Origin: Terribacillus halophilus
Lineage (GTDB): Bacteria; Bacillota; Bacilli; Bacillales; Amphibacillaceae
Assembly (NCBI RefSeq): GCF_900101385.1
Contig: NZ_FMZB01000003.1
Coordinates: forward strand, 186,001-250,000
Direction of reading: 5' to 3'
Length of the DNA: 64,000 bases
A program made the position numbers and the translations under genes. This document shows, one piece after another, positions 36,290 through 45,703 of this stretch (position 1 is the stretch's first letter; every line of letters begins with the position of its first letter). The notes beneath the pieces are model-generated. The model saw only the letters and a list, made by a program, of their open reading frames with translations. It did no database searches and was not told the origin of the DNA.

Positions 36290-37300
36290 CTACTCCGCCT
36301 GCTCCTCTTCCTGCATCAAGTCAGCGAATAAGCCGTACACGAAGGCATTTGGATCGAACTCTTGCAAGTCCTCCATCTGTTCACCAAGTCCGACGAATTT
36401 GACCGGGATCTGCATTTCATTCCGAATTGCCAGGACAATACCACCCTTGGCTGTTCCATCCAGCTTAGACAGAACGATTCCAGATACTTTCGCAGTTTCC
36501 TGGAATGTCTTCGCCTGTGCGAGTGCATTCTGTCCCGTCGTCGCATCAAGGACCAGCAATACTTCATGCGGCGCACCTGGAACCTCGCGTTCGATGACAC
36601 GATGCACTTTGTTCAGCTCGTTCATCAGATTCACTTTATTCTGCAATCGACCCGCAGTGTCACACAGAAGGACATCTGCACCGCGTGCTTGTGCCGCTTT
36701 GATCCCATCATAGATGACGGCTGCCGGATCACTGCCGGCATTATGGCGGATCACTTCGACACCAGTACGCTCTCCCCATACTTGCAGCTGCTCGATCGCA
36801 CCAGCACGGAATGTATCTCCAGCCGCCATGACGACTTTTTTGCCTTCTTGCTTCAGCTTATATGCCAACTTACCGATACTAGTCGTTTTTCCAACACCAT
36901 TGACCCCGACAAACAAGTAAATTGTAAGCCCATCTTCATTGACATGCAGTCTCTGCGGCTGTTCATCTGCATCCCCTTGGTAGATTTCAACCAGTTTTTC
37001 AGAAATGACATCCTTCAGTTGACTGCTGTCCTTGATATTCCGGCGCTTTGCTTCCATCCGAAGCTCATCCACCAAATCCATTACGGTGTTGACACCGACA
37101 TCAGAAGCGATCAATACTTCTTCCAATTCTTCGAAGAAATCCTCATCAACTTTCCGATAGCGCGCCATCAGATTATTCATCCGCTCGGAGAAGGAAAAAC
37201 GTGTCTTCTTGAGACCTTCCTTGTATTTTTCGGGTGTTTTTTCTTCTGTTTCGTTATTGGTGTTGGAGAATCTATTTTTCAGTTTCTGAAAAAAACTCAT
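36290..37300 (-). CDS. ftsY: SRP receptor FtsY
   Basis: FtsY is the membrane-associated SRP receptor GTPase. The 336-residue product has a short charged A region, an N domain ([20 protein letters not shown]) and a G domain with [16 protein letters not shown] near residue 133, DTAGRLQNK and [10 protein letters not shown]. It follows smc by 15 bases, as in B. subtilis. Confidence 0.98.
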   Translation of the reverse strand: MSFFQKLKNRFSNTNNETEEKTPEKYKEGLKKTRFSFSERMNNLMARYRKVDEDFFEELEEVLIASDVGVNTVMDLVDELRMEAKRRNIKDSSQLKDVISEKLVEIYQGDADEQPQRLHVNEDGLTIYLFVGVNGVGKTTSIGKLAYKLKQEGKKVVMAAGDTFRAGAIEQLQVWGERTGVEVIRHNAGSDPAAVIYDGIKAAQARGADVLLCDTAGRLQNKVNLMNELNKVHRVIEREVPGAPHEVLLVLDATTGQNALAQAKTFQETAKVSGIVLSKLDGTAKGGIVLAIRNEMQIPVKFVGLGEQMEDLQEFDPNAFVYGLFADLMQEEEQAE

Positions 37301-37315
37301 TTTGTTCTTCCTTTC

Positions 37316-40300
37316 TTATACCTTTACTAGTTCAGGTGCATCTTCCAAGCGGACAGACACGAGCCTTGAGACTCCAGATTCCTGCATCGTCACGCCATAA
37401 AGAACGTCGGCTTCCTCCATTGTACCCTTTCTGTGGGTTATCGCAATGAACTGGGTCTTTTCACTGAATTGCTTCATATATTGGGCAAAGCGGCTGACGT
37501 TTGCATCATCCAGTGCTGCTTCCACCTCATCCAGGATACAGAAAGGAACAGGTCTTACCCGCAAGATGGAAAACAGTAAAGCAATTGCTGTCAAAGCACG
37601 CTCCCCCCCTGAAAGCAGACCTAGATTCTGCAGCTTTTTGCCAGGTGGCTGGGCGATGATATCGACCCCTGTCTCCAGCAGATTACCAGAATCGGTCAGC
37701 TTGAGCTCTGCATGCCCCCCGCCGAAGAGGGAACGGAATACTTCCGTGAATTCGGCTTTGATTTTCGTAAAGACGTCCTCGAAAAGCCGCTTCATCTCTC
37801 CATCCATTTCATCGATGACAGCAAGCAGCGTCGCTTTTGCTTGATAAAGGTCATCCTTCTGTTCGGTAAGGAAGCTGTATCTTTCGTTGATCCGATCAAA
37901 CTCTTCAATCGCCCCTACATTGACTGTGCCGAGTTCAGAAATGGCACGTTTGATAAGCTTCACTTCAGTTTGGGCAGTTTCGATATCTTCCGCTCTTCCA
38001 AATGTAGCCAGTGCTTTCTCAAAGGTCAAGGAATAGCTTTGCTGCAAATTCATCAAACGATTCTCGAGCTCCACATCCAGGCGGTTTGAACGGACCTCCT
38101 GATCTTGAACTTGCTGCACCAGGTTCTGATGGAGACGATTTGCTTCCTTGACAGAAAGCTCCTCTTGCTGCACCCGGTCATGACGCTCCTGGCGCTCGGT
38201 TTTGCGCTCCTCGATTAAAGTCGTTGTCTGCTGCTTATGCAGTTGTTTCACCTTGATCAGCTCAATGATCTCTTCCTCCGTCTGGCCTTTTTCGGACACT
38301 TCCGTCATCTGCTGCAATAATTGCTGCTGCTCTTCGTATTTCAGCTCGGTCTCTTCCAACTGATTTGTAAGTTCAGCCAGTCGCTGCTGCTGATTCTCAA
38401 GCTTGGCAAGACTTTCTGCAGAACGTATCTGAAGGGCTTGCTGCTCTTTTCGTTTGGTCTCCTTTGTCTGCTGCCAAGCCTGGTGGGCTTTGGTCAGCTC
38501 GCTGATTTCCTGCTGTATTTCCTGAAGCTGCTCATCCAAATCGGAAAGTTCAGCCTGAAGCTGCTCCATACGTTTCTCGACTTCTTCCCGTTCTGCATCA
38601 TACTGGGCGTTATCCTGATCATACATTGTAAGATTGTCATTGGCATGCATAAAGCGAATGCTCGTTTCGGTATATGCAGCCTGAAGTTCCTGCTCTGCTT
38701 CCTGAAGCTGTTTCAAACTATGACGCGTTTCTTCTGCTGAAGCCTCCAATTGCTGGAGTTCTTCTTTCAGCTGTGCAACTTTTCGTTCGAAAACTTCGGT
38801 TCTTGCTTGAAAATCGGATAGTTTCTCCGTTACTTCCTGCATTTCCTTTTCCCTGGTGAACAGGGACTGACTGTTGCGTTTTTGCGCCCCTCCGGTCATC
38901 GATCCCCCTGGGTTCACCACATCACCGGTAAGTGTAACGACTCGATACCTTCTACCCAAGCTAGCAGCAATCGCATTGGCATGCTGAAGGTCTTCTGCAA
39001 TGACCACATTGCCTAAAAGGAAATCCACTGCCGGTTTGTAAGCAGGGTCCACCCTGATTAAATCTGCTGCAACACCAACATATCCTTCCCGATTGGAAGC
39101 GTTAGCCAATACATTCCCCGGAATCTGCTTCGGCTGAATCGATGTTAACGGCAAGAATGTTGCCCGGCCGTTAGACGTCTGCTTCAGCCAGTTGATGGCC
39201 TGACGTGCACTCGCTTCTGTATCGACCACGATGTGCTGCGCTTGACCGCCAAGGGCTGTTTCCATAGCAGTCACATATGCTGATGGGACATCGATCAATT
39301 CGATGACAGCTCCTTCGATGCCCCCAAGCTTTTCTTCCTGCCGTGCTTTTAGGACTGCTTTGACTCCTTGGAAGAAGCCTTGGTACTCTTCTTTCATTTC
39401 TTGCAGCATCTCCTGCTTGGAACGCAGTTTCTCGATATGCTGGTAGCCAGTGTACAATCTGCTCTGTGCTTCCTGGTACTGCTCTCGTTTTTTCGCTGCT
39501 TCGGTTCGAAGTGAATCGGCTTTTTCCTCAGCTTGCTCCCTGCTGGCAGTAGCTTCTGCTAAACTTGCAGCCAGCTGGTCTCGCTTCTCACTGATTTCGT
39601 CTCGATTCAGAACGACATCCTTATATTTCGTACGCTGACGTTCCTTTTTCGCATCAATTCCAGTGAGCTGTTGTTTCAGTGAATTGGTTTCATTTCGTTT
39701 GGCAGCTTGTTCATTCAGCAAATCGATATAATCACTTTTCTTTTCCTCGATTTGCTCACTCAAATCTTCCTGTGTACGAGACAGCTGCTTGTCCAAGGTA
39801 CGCAAATCCGACTTGATCGCTTTATTTTCTGTATCCAATGCAGTCAGTGCAGCTTGTTCCTGCTCCAGCTGTTTCTTTTGCTGCTGGAGGGTACTTTCGA
39901 GCTGCCCTGTATCCTTCTTTAGCTTCTCCTTGTTTTCGGCCAGATGCTTGGATCGTTCGTTCAGCAATTGTTTCTTGCCTTCTAGATTTTCCAATTCCTG
40001 CGTGACGATGAGTAAGGATGCCTGCAACTCATCAATGGAAGCATCCAATGCTTGCAATTCCGTTTTATCAGACTCCAGCAGCTGCTCTTTCTCATTGATC
40101 GATTGTTTCTGACTTTCCATCTTGTGCTTATTTACCTCAAGCTCCTGTAGTACGGCTTGCCATTCCTTATGTAATTGCTCGATTTCGGCAACAAGCAATC
40201 CGATTTCGATATCTTTCAGCTGTGCTTTTTTCTCCAAAAAGTCTTTTGCGATGGCGGCCTGTTCACGCAACGGTTCAAGCTGGCCTTCGATTTCATACGT

Positions 40301-40882
40301 GATATCTTCCACTCGGTTCAAATTTTCCTGCGTTTCGGCTAATTTATATTCTGCTTTTTTCTTTCGCTGTTTGTATTTCAATACACCGGCAGCTTCTTCA
40401 AAGATCGATCGTCGCTCCTCAGGTTTTGAATTCAGGATTTCCTCCACTTTACCTTGGCTTATGATCGAAAAGGCTTCCCGGCCCAACCCTGATCCCATGA
40501 ACAAATCGATGATATCCTTCAGACGGCAGCTTTGGTTATTGATCAAAAATTGACTCTCCCCAGAACGGAACACCCTTCTGGTAACACTCACTTCCTGATA
40601 CTCCAGCGGTAACGTCTGATCAGCATTGTCCAATACGAGTGTCACTTCCGCTACATTCAGTGCTTTTCTCGTATCACTTCCCTGGAAGATGATATCTTCC
40701 ATCTTGGATCCGCGCAGACTTTTTGCCGACTGCTCGCCTAATACCCAGCGGATGGCATCGGTTATATTACTTTTCCCGCTCCCATTCGGCCCTACCACTG
40801 CTGTTACACCCGGCACGAAATCCAGTGTCACTTTTTCAGCAAATGATTTGAATCCGACGGTTTCTAATCGTTTCAGGAACAT
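37316..40882 (-). CDS. smc: Chromosome condensation protein SMC
   Basis: SMC is the ATPase arm of the condensin-like complex that organises and segregates chromosomes. The 1188-residue product has Walker A GPNGSGKSN near residue 33, long coiled coils at about 170-500 and 670-1000, a hinge with GGSMTGG, and a C-terminal head with the signature LLSGGERALTAIALLFSI and Walker B ILDEVEAALDD. The ATG at 40882 has AGGAG seven bases upstream; the one two codons earlier is too close to that site. Confidence 0.98.
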   Translation of the reverse strand: MFLKRLETVGFKSFAEKVTLDFVPGVTAVVGPNGSGKSNITDAIRWVLGEQSAKSLRGSKMEDIIFQGSDTRKALNVAEVTLVLDNADQTLPLEYQEVSVTRRVFRSGESQFLINNQSCRLKDIIDLFMGSGLGREAFSIISQGKVEEILNSKPEERRSIFEEAAGVLKYKQRKKKAEYKLAETQENLNRVEDITYEIEGQLEPLREQAAIAKDFLEKKAQLKDIEIGLLVAEIEQLHKEWQAVLQELEVNKHKMESQKQSINEKEQLLESDKTELQALDASIDELQASLLIVTQELENLEGKKQLLNERSKHLAENKEKLKKDTGQLESTLQQQKKQLEQEQAALTALDTENKAIKSDLRTLDKQLSRTQEDLSEQIEEKKSDYIDLLNEQAAKRNETNSLKQQLTGIDAKKERQRTKYKDVVLNRDEISEKRDQLAASLAEATASREQAEEKADSLRTEAAKKREQYQEAQSRLYTGYQHIEKLRSKQEMLQEMKEEYQGFFQGVKAVLKARQEEKLGGIEGAVIELIDVPSAYVTAMETALGGQAQHIVVDTEASARQAINWLKQTSNGRATFLPLTSIQPKQIPGNVLANASNREGYVGVAADLIRVDPAYKPAVDFLLGNVVIAEDLQHANAIAASLGRRYRVVTLTGDVVNPGGSMTGGAQKRNSQSLFTREKEMQEVTEKLSDFQARTEVFERKVAQLKEELQQLEASAEETRHSLKQLQEAEQELQAAYTETSIRFMHANDNLTMYDQDNAQYDAEREEVEKRMEQLQAELSDLDEQLQEIQQEISELTKAHQAWQQTKETKRKEQQALQIRSAESLAKLENQQQRLAELTNQLEETELKYEEQQQLLQQMTEVSEKGQTEEEIIELIKVKQLHKQQTTTLIEERKTERQERHDRVQQEELSVKEANRLHQNLVQQVQDQEVRSNRLDVELENRLMNLQQSYSLTFEKALATFGRAEDIETAQTEVKLIKRAISELGTVNVGAIEEFDRINERYSFLTEQKDDLYQAKATLLAVIDEMDGEMKRLFEDVFTKIKAEFTEVFRSLFGGGHAELKLTDSGNLLETGVDIIAQPPGKKLQNLGLLSGGERALTAIALLFSILRVRPVPFCILDEVEAALDDANVSRFAQYMKQFSEKTQFIAITHRKGTMEEADVLYGVTMQESGVSRLVSVRLEDAPELVKV

Positions 40883-41016
40883 ACTCATTCTCCTATATAA
40901 AAGCTTTATGCTTGTTTCTGCAATGTCATTGATTTCACTTTTGTTTTTAACTTATTTATTTTATCATAAACTAAGGGTACATAATAGGTATCAATTACGT
41001 CAAAGGAGGCTCGCCC

Positions 41017-41238
41017 ATGAAGCTCGAACAGGCATCGGAGGAGAACTTGTCCATCCTCATCAATGGTATCGCAGACCGGCTTAACCTCGTCAATCGTTCC
41101 ATCCTGCAGCCAGAAGATTATCAGCTTGGGAACTATCAAGATATCAAGGAATTATATGATCATATCGAATCAAAAAAACAGCTCAGTGTCTATGAGACAG
41201 AAGCATTCATTCAGGAACTGGCTAATTACCGGAAATAG
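41017..41238 (+). CDS. UPF0435 (DUF1128) small protein
   Basis: The 73-residue product belongs to the UPF0435/DUF1128 family (B. subtilis YfkK): LNLVNRSILQPEDY, NYQDIKELYDHIESKKQLS and a C-terminal EAFIQELANYRK match the pattern I remember. It is small, acidic and helical, with no membrane segment. GGAGG lies nine bases before the ATG. It is on the plus strand against the neighbouring genes and converges with rnc through a shared terminator. Function is unknown; in B. subtilis the gene is elsewhere. Confidence 0.85.
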   Translation: MKLEQASEENLSILINGIADRLNLVNRSILQPEDYQLGNYQDIKELYDHIESKKQLSVYETEAFIQELANYRK

Positions 41239-41274
41239 AAAAACGGCAAAGAGCATCAGCTCTTCGCCGTTTTT
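41239..41274. terminator. Bidirectional terminator between UPF0435 gene and rnc
   Basis: A 16-base arm (AAAAACGGCAAAGAGC) pairs with its near-perfect complement (one mismatch) across an ATCA loop, with A and T runs on the outer sides, so it can end transcription from both directions. Confidence 0.88.
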
Positions 41275-41958
41275 CTATCCTTTCAACGCTTCGAGTGCAA
41301 TCCGGGCAGCTTGCTGTTCCGCTTCTTTCTTCGTGCGGCCAATACCTGTGCCGACTAATTCTCCCTGAATCTTCAGCTCTGCCACGAATTCCCGATTATG
41401 AGCAGGACCTCTCTCATCGATGATCGTATATGTGATCACCTTATCCTTGTCCTGCTGAATGACCTCCTGCAGCTTGCTTTTATAATCCATCGCATGTGAA
41501 AAAGCACCTTGGCTGATTTTCGGAAAGACGATCTTTTCAAAGAATCCGAGTACCACTTCGAAATCCTGATCAAGATATAACGCACCGACAAACGCCTCGA
41601 ATACATCGGCCAGCAATGCAGGACGAGTCCTGCCGCCCGTGCGCTCTTCCCCTTTTCCGAGCAGCACATAAGCACCGAGATCCATTTCCTTGGCGAATAG
41701 TACAAGGGATTCCTCTCTGACGATGGCAGCACGGAGCTTCGTCATATTCCCTTCCGGCATATCCGGATAATGCTTGTACAAGAATTGGGACACACCAAGC
41801 TCAAGTACCGCATCGCCCAGAAATTCCAAACGCTCGTTATCCGTCTTTTTCAGGTGACGATGTTCATTCACATAAGATGAATGGGTCAAGGCATTCTGCA
41901 ATAAAGCATCATCATGGAATTGTATCCCGAGCTTCTCCTGCAGTGTAGATAAATTCAT
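41275..41958 (-). CDS. rnc: Ribonuclease III
   Basis: RNase III cuts double-stranded RNA, including rRNA precursors and scRNA. The 227-residue product has the catalytic signature NERLEFLGD at residues 41-49, a second acidic region [14 protein letters not shown], and a C-terminal double-stranded RNA-binding domain ending [17 protein letters not shown] use the ATG at 41958; an upstream open frame runs through a hairpin and has no ribosome site. Its N terminus is shorter than that of B. subtilis. A long stem-loop lies just upstream. Confidence 0.95.
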   Translation of the reverse strand: MNLSTLQEKLGIQFHDDALLQNALTHSSYVNEHRHLKKTDNERLEFLGDAVLELGVSQFLYKHYPDMPEGNMTKLRAAIVREESLVLFAKEMDLGAYVLLGKGEERTGGRTRPALLADVFEAFVGALYLDQDFEVVLGFFEKIVFPKISQGAFSHAMDYKSKLQEVIQQDKDKVITYTIIDERGPAHNREFVAELKIQGELVGTGIGRTKKEAEQQAARIALEALKG

Positions 41959-41994
41959 TCTGCTGTCCCCACTTTCCATTTGTTGTGATGATGC

Positions 41995-42032
41995 GGAGAG
42001 AGTCCCGCCTGAAATCAAGCGGGACTCTCTCC
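41995..42032 (-). other. 14-bp perfect stem-loop between acpP and rnc
   Basis: GGAGAGAGTCCCGC pairs perfectly with GCGGGACTCTCTCC across a ten-base loop. It begins 20 bases after the acpP stop and ends 37 bases before the rnc ATG. Neither strand has a T run, so it does not look like a normal terminator; a processing or stabilising element is more likely. Confidence 0.75.
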
Positions 42033-42051
42033 TATGCATCTTATTTAAATC

Positions 42052-42285
42052 TTACTGTTTGCTGTTTATGTAGTTTACAGCGTCGCCAACAGTAGCGATT
42101 TTTTCCGCATCTTCATCAGAAATTTCCATGTCGAATTGATCTTCCAATTCCATAACCAATTCCACCACATCAAGGGAATCTGCTTCTAGATCTTCTTTGA
42201 AAGAAGCCTCTAGTGTTACTTTGGATTCGTCTACATCAAGACGATCAATAACGATTTGTTTTACTTGCTCGAATACATCTGCCAT
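42052..42285 (-). CDS. acpP: Acyl carrier protein
   Basis: ACP carries growing fatty acyl chains on 4'-phosphopantetheine. The 77-residue acidic product has the attachment site Ser37 in [12 protein letters not shown] and ends with [16 protein letters not shown] precedes the ATG. It follows fabG by 68 bases and precedes rnc. Confidence 0.98.
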   Translation of the reverse strand: MADVFEQVKQIVIDRLDVDESKVTLEASFKEDLEADSLDVVELVMELEDQFDMEISDEDAEKIATVGDAVNYINSKQ

Positions 42286-42307
42286 AGGAAATTCACCTCC
42301 CTTCAGT

Positions 42308-42313
42308 ATTATA
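42308..42313 (-). promoter_or_regulatory. Possible internal promoter -10 for acpP
   Basis: A perfect TATAAT lies 23 bases before the acpP ATG on the minus strand. No good -35 stands at 17 bases; TTGTAG is 20 bases away. An internal promoter for high ACP expression is possible but not shown. Confidence 0.25.
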
Positions 42314-42353
42314 GGACATTTCGTCCCGGAAAACTACAATTTTTTCACTCGAG

Positions 42354-43094
42354 TTACATAACCATGCCGCCATCAATGTGCAAGGTCTGGCCAGTCATGT
42401 AATTGCTGTCCTCGGATGCAAGGAAGCGAACGACACGGGCAACGTCTTCCGGCTTGCCCGGTTTACCGAGCGGAATCATGCTTTGCATTGCCTGTTTCTG
42501 CTCGTCTGTCATTTCATCCGTCATATCAGTCGTGATGAATCCCGGAGCAACGGCATTGACCAGAACGTTTCGCGCAGCAAGCTCCTTGGCAGCCGTTTTC
42601 GTTAGGCCGATGACCCCTGCTTTTGCTGCGACATAGTTAGCCTGCCCAGGATTACCGCTGACACCGACAATACTCGCCACATTGATGATGCGGCCAGCTT
42701 TTTGTTTCATCATTTGACGTGTCACTGCTTTCGTGCAAAGGAATACACCTTTCAAATTCGTCTGGATGACTGCATCGAAATCTGCTTCCTTCATACGCAT
42801 TAGCAGGTTATCCCGCGTGATACCAGCATTGTTCACTAGTATGTCCAAACTTCCGAATGCTTGAATAGTCTGCTTGACCATATCTTTTACGCTTTCTTCT
42901 TCTGCTACATTCGCCTGTATTACGATCGATTCCTGCCCAAGGGCGCGGATTTCCTCTGCAACGTTCTCTGCTTTTTCTTTGCTTCCGGAGTAGTTCACCG
43001 CTACGTTCACGCCGTTACGCGCAAGTTCCAATGCGATTTCCCTGCCGATTCCACGAGATGCACCTGTAACAAGTGCTGCCTTACCTGTAAGCAT
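42354..43094 (-). CDS. fabG: 3-oxoacyl-ACP reductase FabG
   Basis: FabG reduces 3-oxoacyl-ACP with NADPH in fatty acid elongation. The 246-residue short-chain dehydrogenase has the cofactor motif TGASRGIG (residues 10-17), NNAG at 88-91, and the Ser141, Tyr154, Lys158 triad (YVAAKAG). The second of two adjacent ATGs (43094) gives the B. subtilis length and best distance from AAGGAGG; it overlaps the fabD stop by one base. Confidence 0.97.
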   Translation of the reverse strand: MLTGKAALVTGASRGIGREIALELARNGVNVAVNYSGSKEKAENVAEEIRALGQESIVIQANVAEEESVKDMVKQTIQAFGSLDILVNNAGITRDNLLMRMKEADFDAVIQTNLKGVFLCTKAVTRQMMKQKAGRIINVASIVGVSGNPGQANYVAAKAGVIGLTKTAAKELAARNVLVNAVAPGFITTDMTDEMTDEQKQAMQSMIPLGKPGKPEDVARVVRFLASEDSNYMTGQTLHIDGGMVM

Positions 43095-44044
43095 CATTCT
43101 TCCTCCTTGTACCACGCCAAGAATGCTTGCAATGATTCAGGGTCTTGTACGTTGAAAGTAGTTGTACGGCGATTGATTTTCTTCACTAATCCACTGAGCA
43201 CTTTGCCATTTCCGACTTCCACGATGGCATCCAACTCGTCGTTTTGAAGCATGTTGACAACAGTCTCTTCAAAACGGACCGGGGAGTACAACTGCTGCAC
43301 GAGCAGCTGCTCGATTTCTTTCTGATCCAGTACTTTTTCTGCCGTTACGTTAGCATATACCGGAATCGATGCATCTGCTTTTTCCACATCTCCAAGTACA
43401 GATGCGAATTCTTCCGCAGCTTGTTTCATCAATCTGGAATGGAATGGTCCGCTGACGTTCAGCATAAGCACGCGTTTAGCTCCAGCTTCTTTCAAAAGCG
43501 GCTCTGCAAGTTCGATTCCTTTTTTCGTACCGGAAATGACAACTTGGCCTGGGCAGTTAATATTCGCAGCATCAACAATTTCGCCATGCTCCTTATCAAC
43601 CGTCTCTAGAACGTCCTGGATAGCTTCCAGACTGAGTCCCAGTACTGCGGCCATCGAGCCTTGACCTGCTGGATAAGCTTTCTCCATAAGCTGACCGCGT
43701 TTGTTGACAAGTACAGCTGCTTCTTCTGCCCGAAGTACACCAGCTGCCACAAGCGCACTGTACTCACCGAGGCTATGTCCTGCTGTAACGACAGGCCGTA
43801 CGCCCTCATTTTGCAGCACTTGATATATGGCAGCGCTTGTCAGAAGCAATGCCGGCTGTGCATTTTCTGTCTTCGTTAGCTCTTCTGCCGGTCCTTCGAA
43901 CATCAAAGGTGTAATCGGCTGAGGCAACCGTTCATCTGCTGCCTGGAATAGACTTTTCACTTCTTCGTATGCATTATACATATCCTGACCCATGCCCACT
44001 GCCTGTGAGCCTTGTCCTGGAAATACAAAAGCTACTCGTTTCAC
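43094..44044 (-). CDS. fabD: Malonyl-CoA:ACP transacylase FabD
   Basis: FabD loads malonyl units onto ACP. The 316-residue product starts [19 protein letters not shown], has the nucleophile Ser91 in [14 protein letters not shown] and the catalytic His in SGPFHSRLM. The start codon is GTG, with GGAGG eight bases upstream inside plsX. It abuts plsX and overlaps fabG. Confidence 0.97.
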   Translation of the reverse strand: MKRVAFVFPGQGSQAVGMGQDMYNAYEEVKSLFQAADERLPQPITPLMFEGPAEELTKTENAQPALLLTSAAIYQVLQNEGVRPVVTAGHSLGEYSALVAAGVLRAEEAAVLVNKRGQLMEKAYPAGQGSMAAVLGLSLEAIQDVLETVDKEHGEIVDAANINCPGQVVISGTKKGIELAEPLLKEAGAKRVLMLNVSGPFHSRLMKQAAEEFASVLGDVEKADASIPVYANVTAEKVLDQKEIEQLLVQQLYSPVRFEETVVNMLQNDELDAIVEVGNGKVLSGLVKKINRRTTTFNVQDPESLQAFLAWYKEEE

Positions 44045-45055
44045 TTATGCTTCCTCCTCATCTTTTTTCATGCCCTGTATGGTTTCTTCTATGACTTTTG
44101 TTACATTATTTTCGGCCATTTGCTTGGTCTGCTGGATAGCGACCTGGATGGCGCGCGCATTGGAGGATCCATGCGCTTTCACTACTGGCGCAGCAAGGCC
44201 AAACAACGCAGCACCGCCGTATTCAGCATATTCCGTGCTGGCTTTGAGTTCCTTCAGCTCCGGTTTCATCATTCCGGCAGCAAGCTTTGTCTTCATATTC
44301 TTCAGGAAGGCCTTCTTGATCATCGAGAAGAACATCATTGCTGTACCTTCGGTCGTCTTCAATGCGATATTACCGCTGAAGCCGTCTGTCACAACCACAT
44401 CATAATCCCCGGAAAGGAAATCCCGTCCTTCGACATTGCCGACGAAATTGATCGGTGCTTTGCCGAGAAGCTCGAATGCTTTTTTGGTCAGGTCATTTCC
44501 CTTACCATCTTCCGTGCCGACATTGAGCAAGCCTACACGCGGCTTGTCTATTCCCCGGACCTTCTCGGCATAGATGGAGCCCATGACGCCGTATTGTAAT
44601 AAATGGTTCGCTTTGGCGTCAATATTGGCACCGACATCCAGCAAAACAAAGCCTTTTCCATCCACTGTCGGAAGCGTAGGGGACAGCGCAGGCCGTTCAA
44701 TGCCTTTGATGCGTCCGACAATCATCAGTCCCGCCGTCATCAGTGCACCGGTATTCCCTGCCGAAATACAAGCATCGGCACGCCCTTCTTTTACTTCCTG
44801 TGCGGTCAATACGAGTGATGACTGCTTTTTCCGACGGATGGCCCTTACTGGCTCGTCATCTGCTGTAATAAACTCCTCGGTATGTATAATCCGAATATTA
44901 GCCGGACGGACCTCGCCGAGATGCGGTTCGATCTTGCTTTGATCCCCAACAAGTGTCAGTTCCAAAGAAGCATCCTTTGTTGCTGCAAGCACGGCACCTT
45001 TGACTATTTCCTCAGGTGCGTGGTCGCCGCCCATTGCATCGATTGCGATTCGCAT
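44045..45055 (-). CDS. plsX: Phosphate acyltransferase PlsX
   Basis: PlsX makes acyl-phosphate from acyl-ACP, the first step toward phosphatidic acid with PlsY. The 336-residue product begins [20 protein letters not shown] and contains [12 protein letters not shown] and [15 protein letters not shown]. It sits between fapR and fabD in the FapR regulon and acts at the membrane surface. Confidence 0.98.
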   Translation of the reverse strand: MRIAIDAMGGDHAPEEIVKGAVLAATKDASLELTLVGDQSKIEPHLGEVRPANIRIIHTEEFITADDEPVRAIRRKKQSSLVLTAQEVKEGRADACISAGNTGALMTAGLMIVGRIKGIERPALSPTLPTVDGKGFVLLDVGANIDAKANHLLQYGVMGSIYAEKVRGIDKPRVGLLNVGTEDGKGNDLTKKAFELLGKAPINFVGNVEGRDFLSGDYDVVVTDGFSGNIALKTTEGTAMMFFSMIKKAFLKNMKTKLAAGMMKPELKELKASTEYAEYGGAALFGLAAPVVKAHGSSNARAIQVAIQQTKQMAENNVTKVIEETIQGMKKDEEEA

Positions 45056-45058
45056 AAC

Positions 45059-45628
45059 TTATTTCCCTTCTTTGACGCTCGAGCGGAACATCTCAAACGT
45101 ACCTTTGAATACTTGTTCCTGATCCACAGCACTATCCACTTGGATGACCGTCCGCTTCCTGTCCTGCCGAATGACCTTTGCTTTCGCTACTACCCGCTCG
45201 TGGAGTTTCACTTGTCTGGTGAAGGTGATTTCGGAGTGGAAGGTAAGGGCAAACGGATCATCGATCAGCGCGACAGCCAGCGAGTTGGCCTGTGCAAACA
45301 GGTGATGCCCCCTGGCAATCTGGTTTCGTGTGAAAACATGCTCTGGCTTGATATCCAATATGCTGATTGCCCGTTCATCCAGTTCCAAATCAATGATTTC
45401 CCCGATGACCTCATCAATATTGATCGATTTCACGGTTTCATTCCATTGCGAATTGGCGACGTGCTTAATTCGTTCCCGTAATTCCGGTATCGTCAGCTCC
45501 ATTCTGTCCAGTCGGATCGTCTGGATGCTGACGCCGAATTTTTTGGCCAATTCCTCATCTGTGATAAACGGTGTTTTTTCAATCGTTTCCCGCAGTAAGT
45601 CCTGTCTGTCTTTTTTGCTTCTTCTCAT
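45059..45628 (-). CDS. fapR: Fatty acid biosynthesis repressor FapR
   Basis: FapR represses lipid synthesis genes and is released by malonyl-CoA. The 189-residue product has an N-terminal DeoR-like HTH ([20 protein letters not shown]) and a C-terminal hot-dog domain ([20 protein letters not shown]) that binds malonyl-CoA. The ATG at 45628 follows GGTGGAG; the longer open frame includes the promoter. It likely represses its own operon through the box just upstream. Confidence 0.97.
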   Translation of the reverse strand: MRRSKKDRQDLLRETIEKTPFITDEELAKKFGVSIQTIRLDRMELTIPELRERIKHVANSQWNETVKSINIDEVIGEIIDLELDERAISILDIKPEHVFTRNQIARGHHLFAQANSLAVALIDDPFALTFHSEITFTRQVKLHERVVAKAKVIRQDRKRTVIQVDSAVDQEQVFKGTFEMFRSSVKEGK

Positions 45629-45644
45629 TTCTCCACCGCCAAAA

Positions 45645-45661
45645 TTAAGACTAGGTACTAA
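45645..45661. promoter_or_regulatory. FapR operator
   Basis: TTAGTACCTAGTCTTAA (minus strand) is an imperfect palindrome matching the FapR box, which centres on TTAGTAC-type half sites. It lies between the -10 and the fapR ribosome site, covering the likely transcription start. Confidence 0.85.
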
Positions 45662-45665
45662 AAGT

Positions 45666-45694
45666 AATATATAATAGCAGCCCAGAATTTGCAA
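45666..45694 (-). promoter_or_regulatory. Sigma-A-type promoter of the fapR operon
   Basis: On the minus strand TTGCAA (45694-45689) and TATATT (45671-45666) are 17 bases apart. The -35 lies about ten bases beyond the recG stop, and the FapR box follows directly. Confidence 0.75.
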
Positions 45695-45703
45695 CCGCCG
45701 TTT

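Noticed and set aside
40906-41139. 77-codon minus-strand ORF overlapping the UPF0435 gene
   Set aside because: It is the antisense shadow of a gene with a recognised family and a strong ribosome site.
41959-42039. Longer RNase III starting inside the stem-loop
   Set aside because: The upstream codons encode the hairpin arms, have no ribosome site, and produce an unlikely Ser/Arg-rich start.
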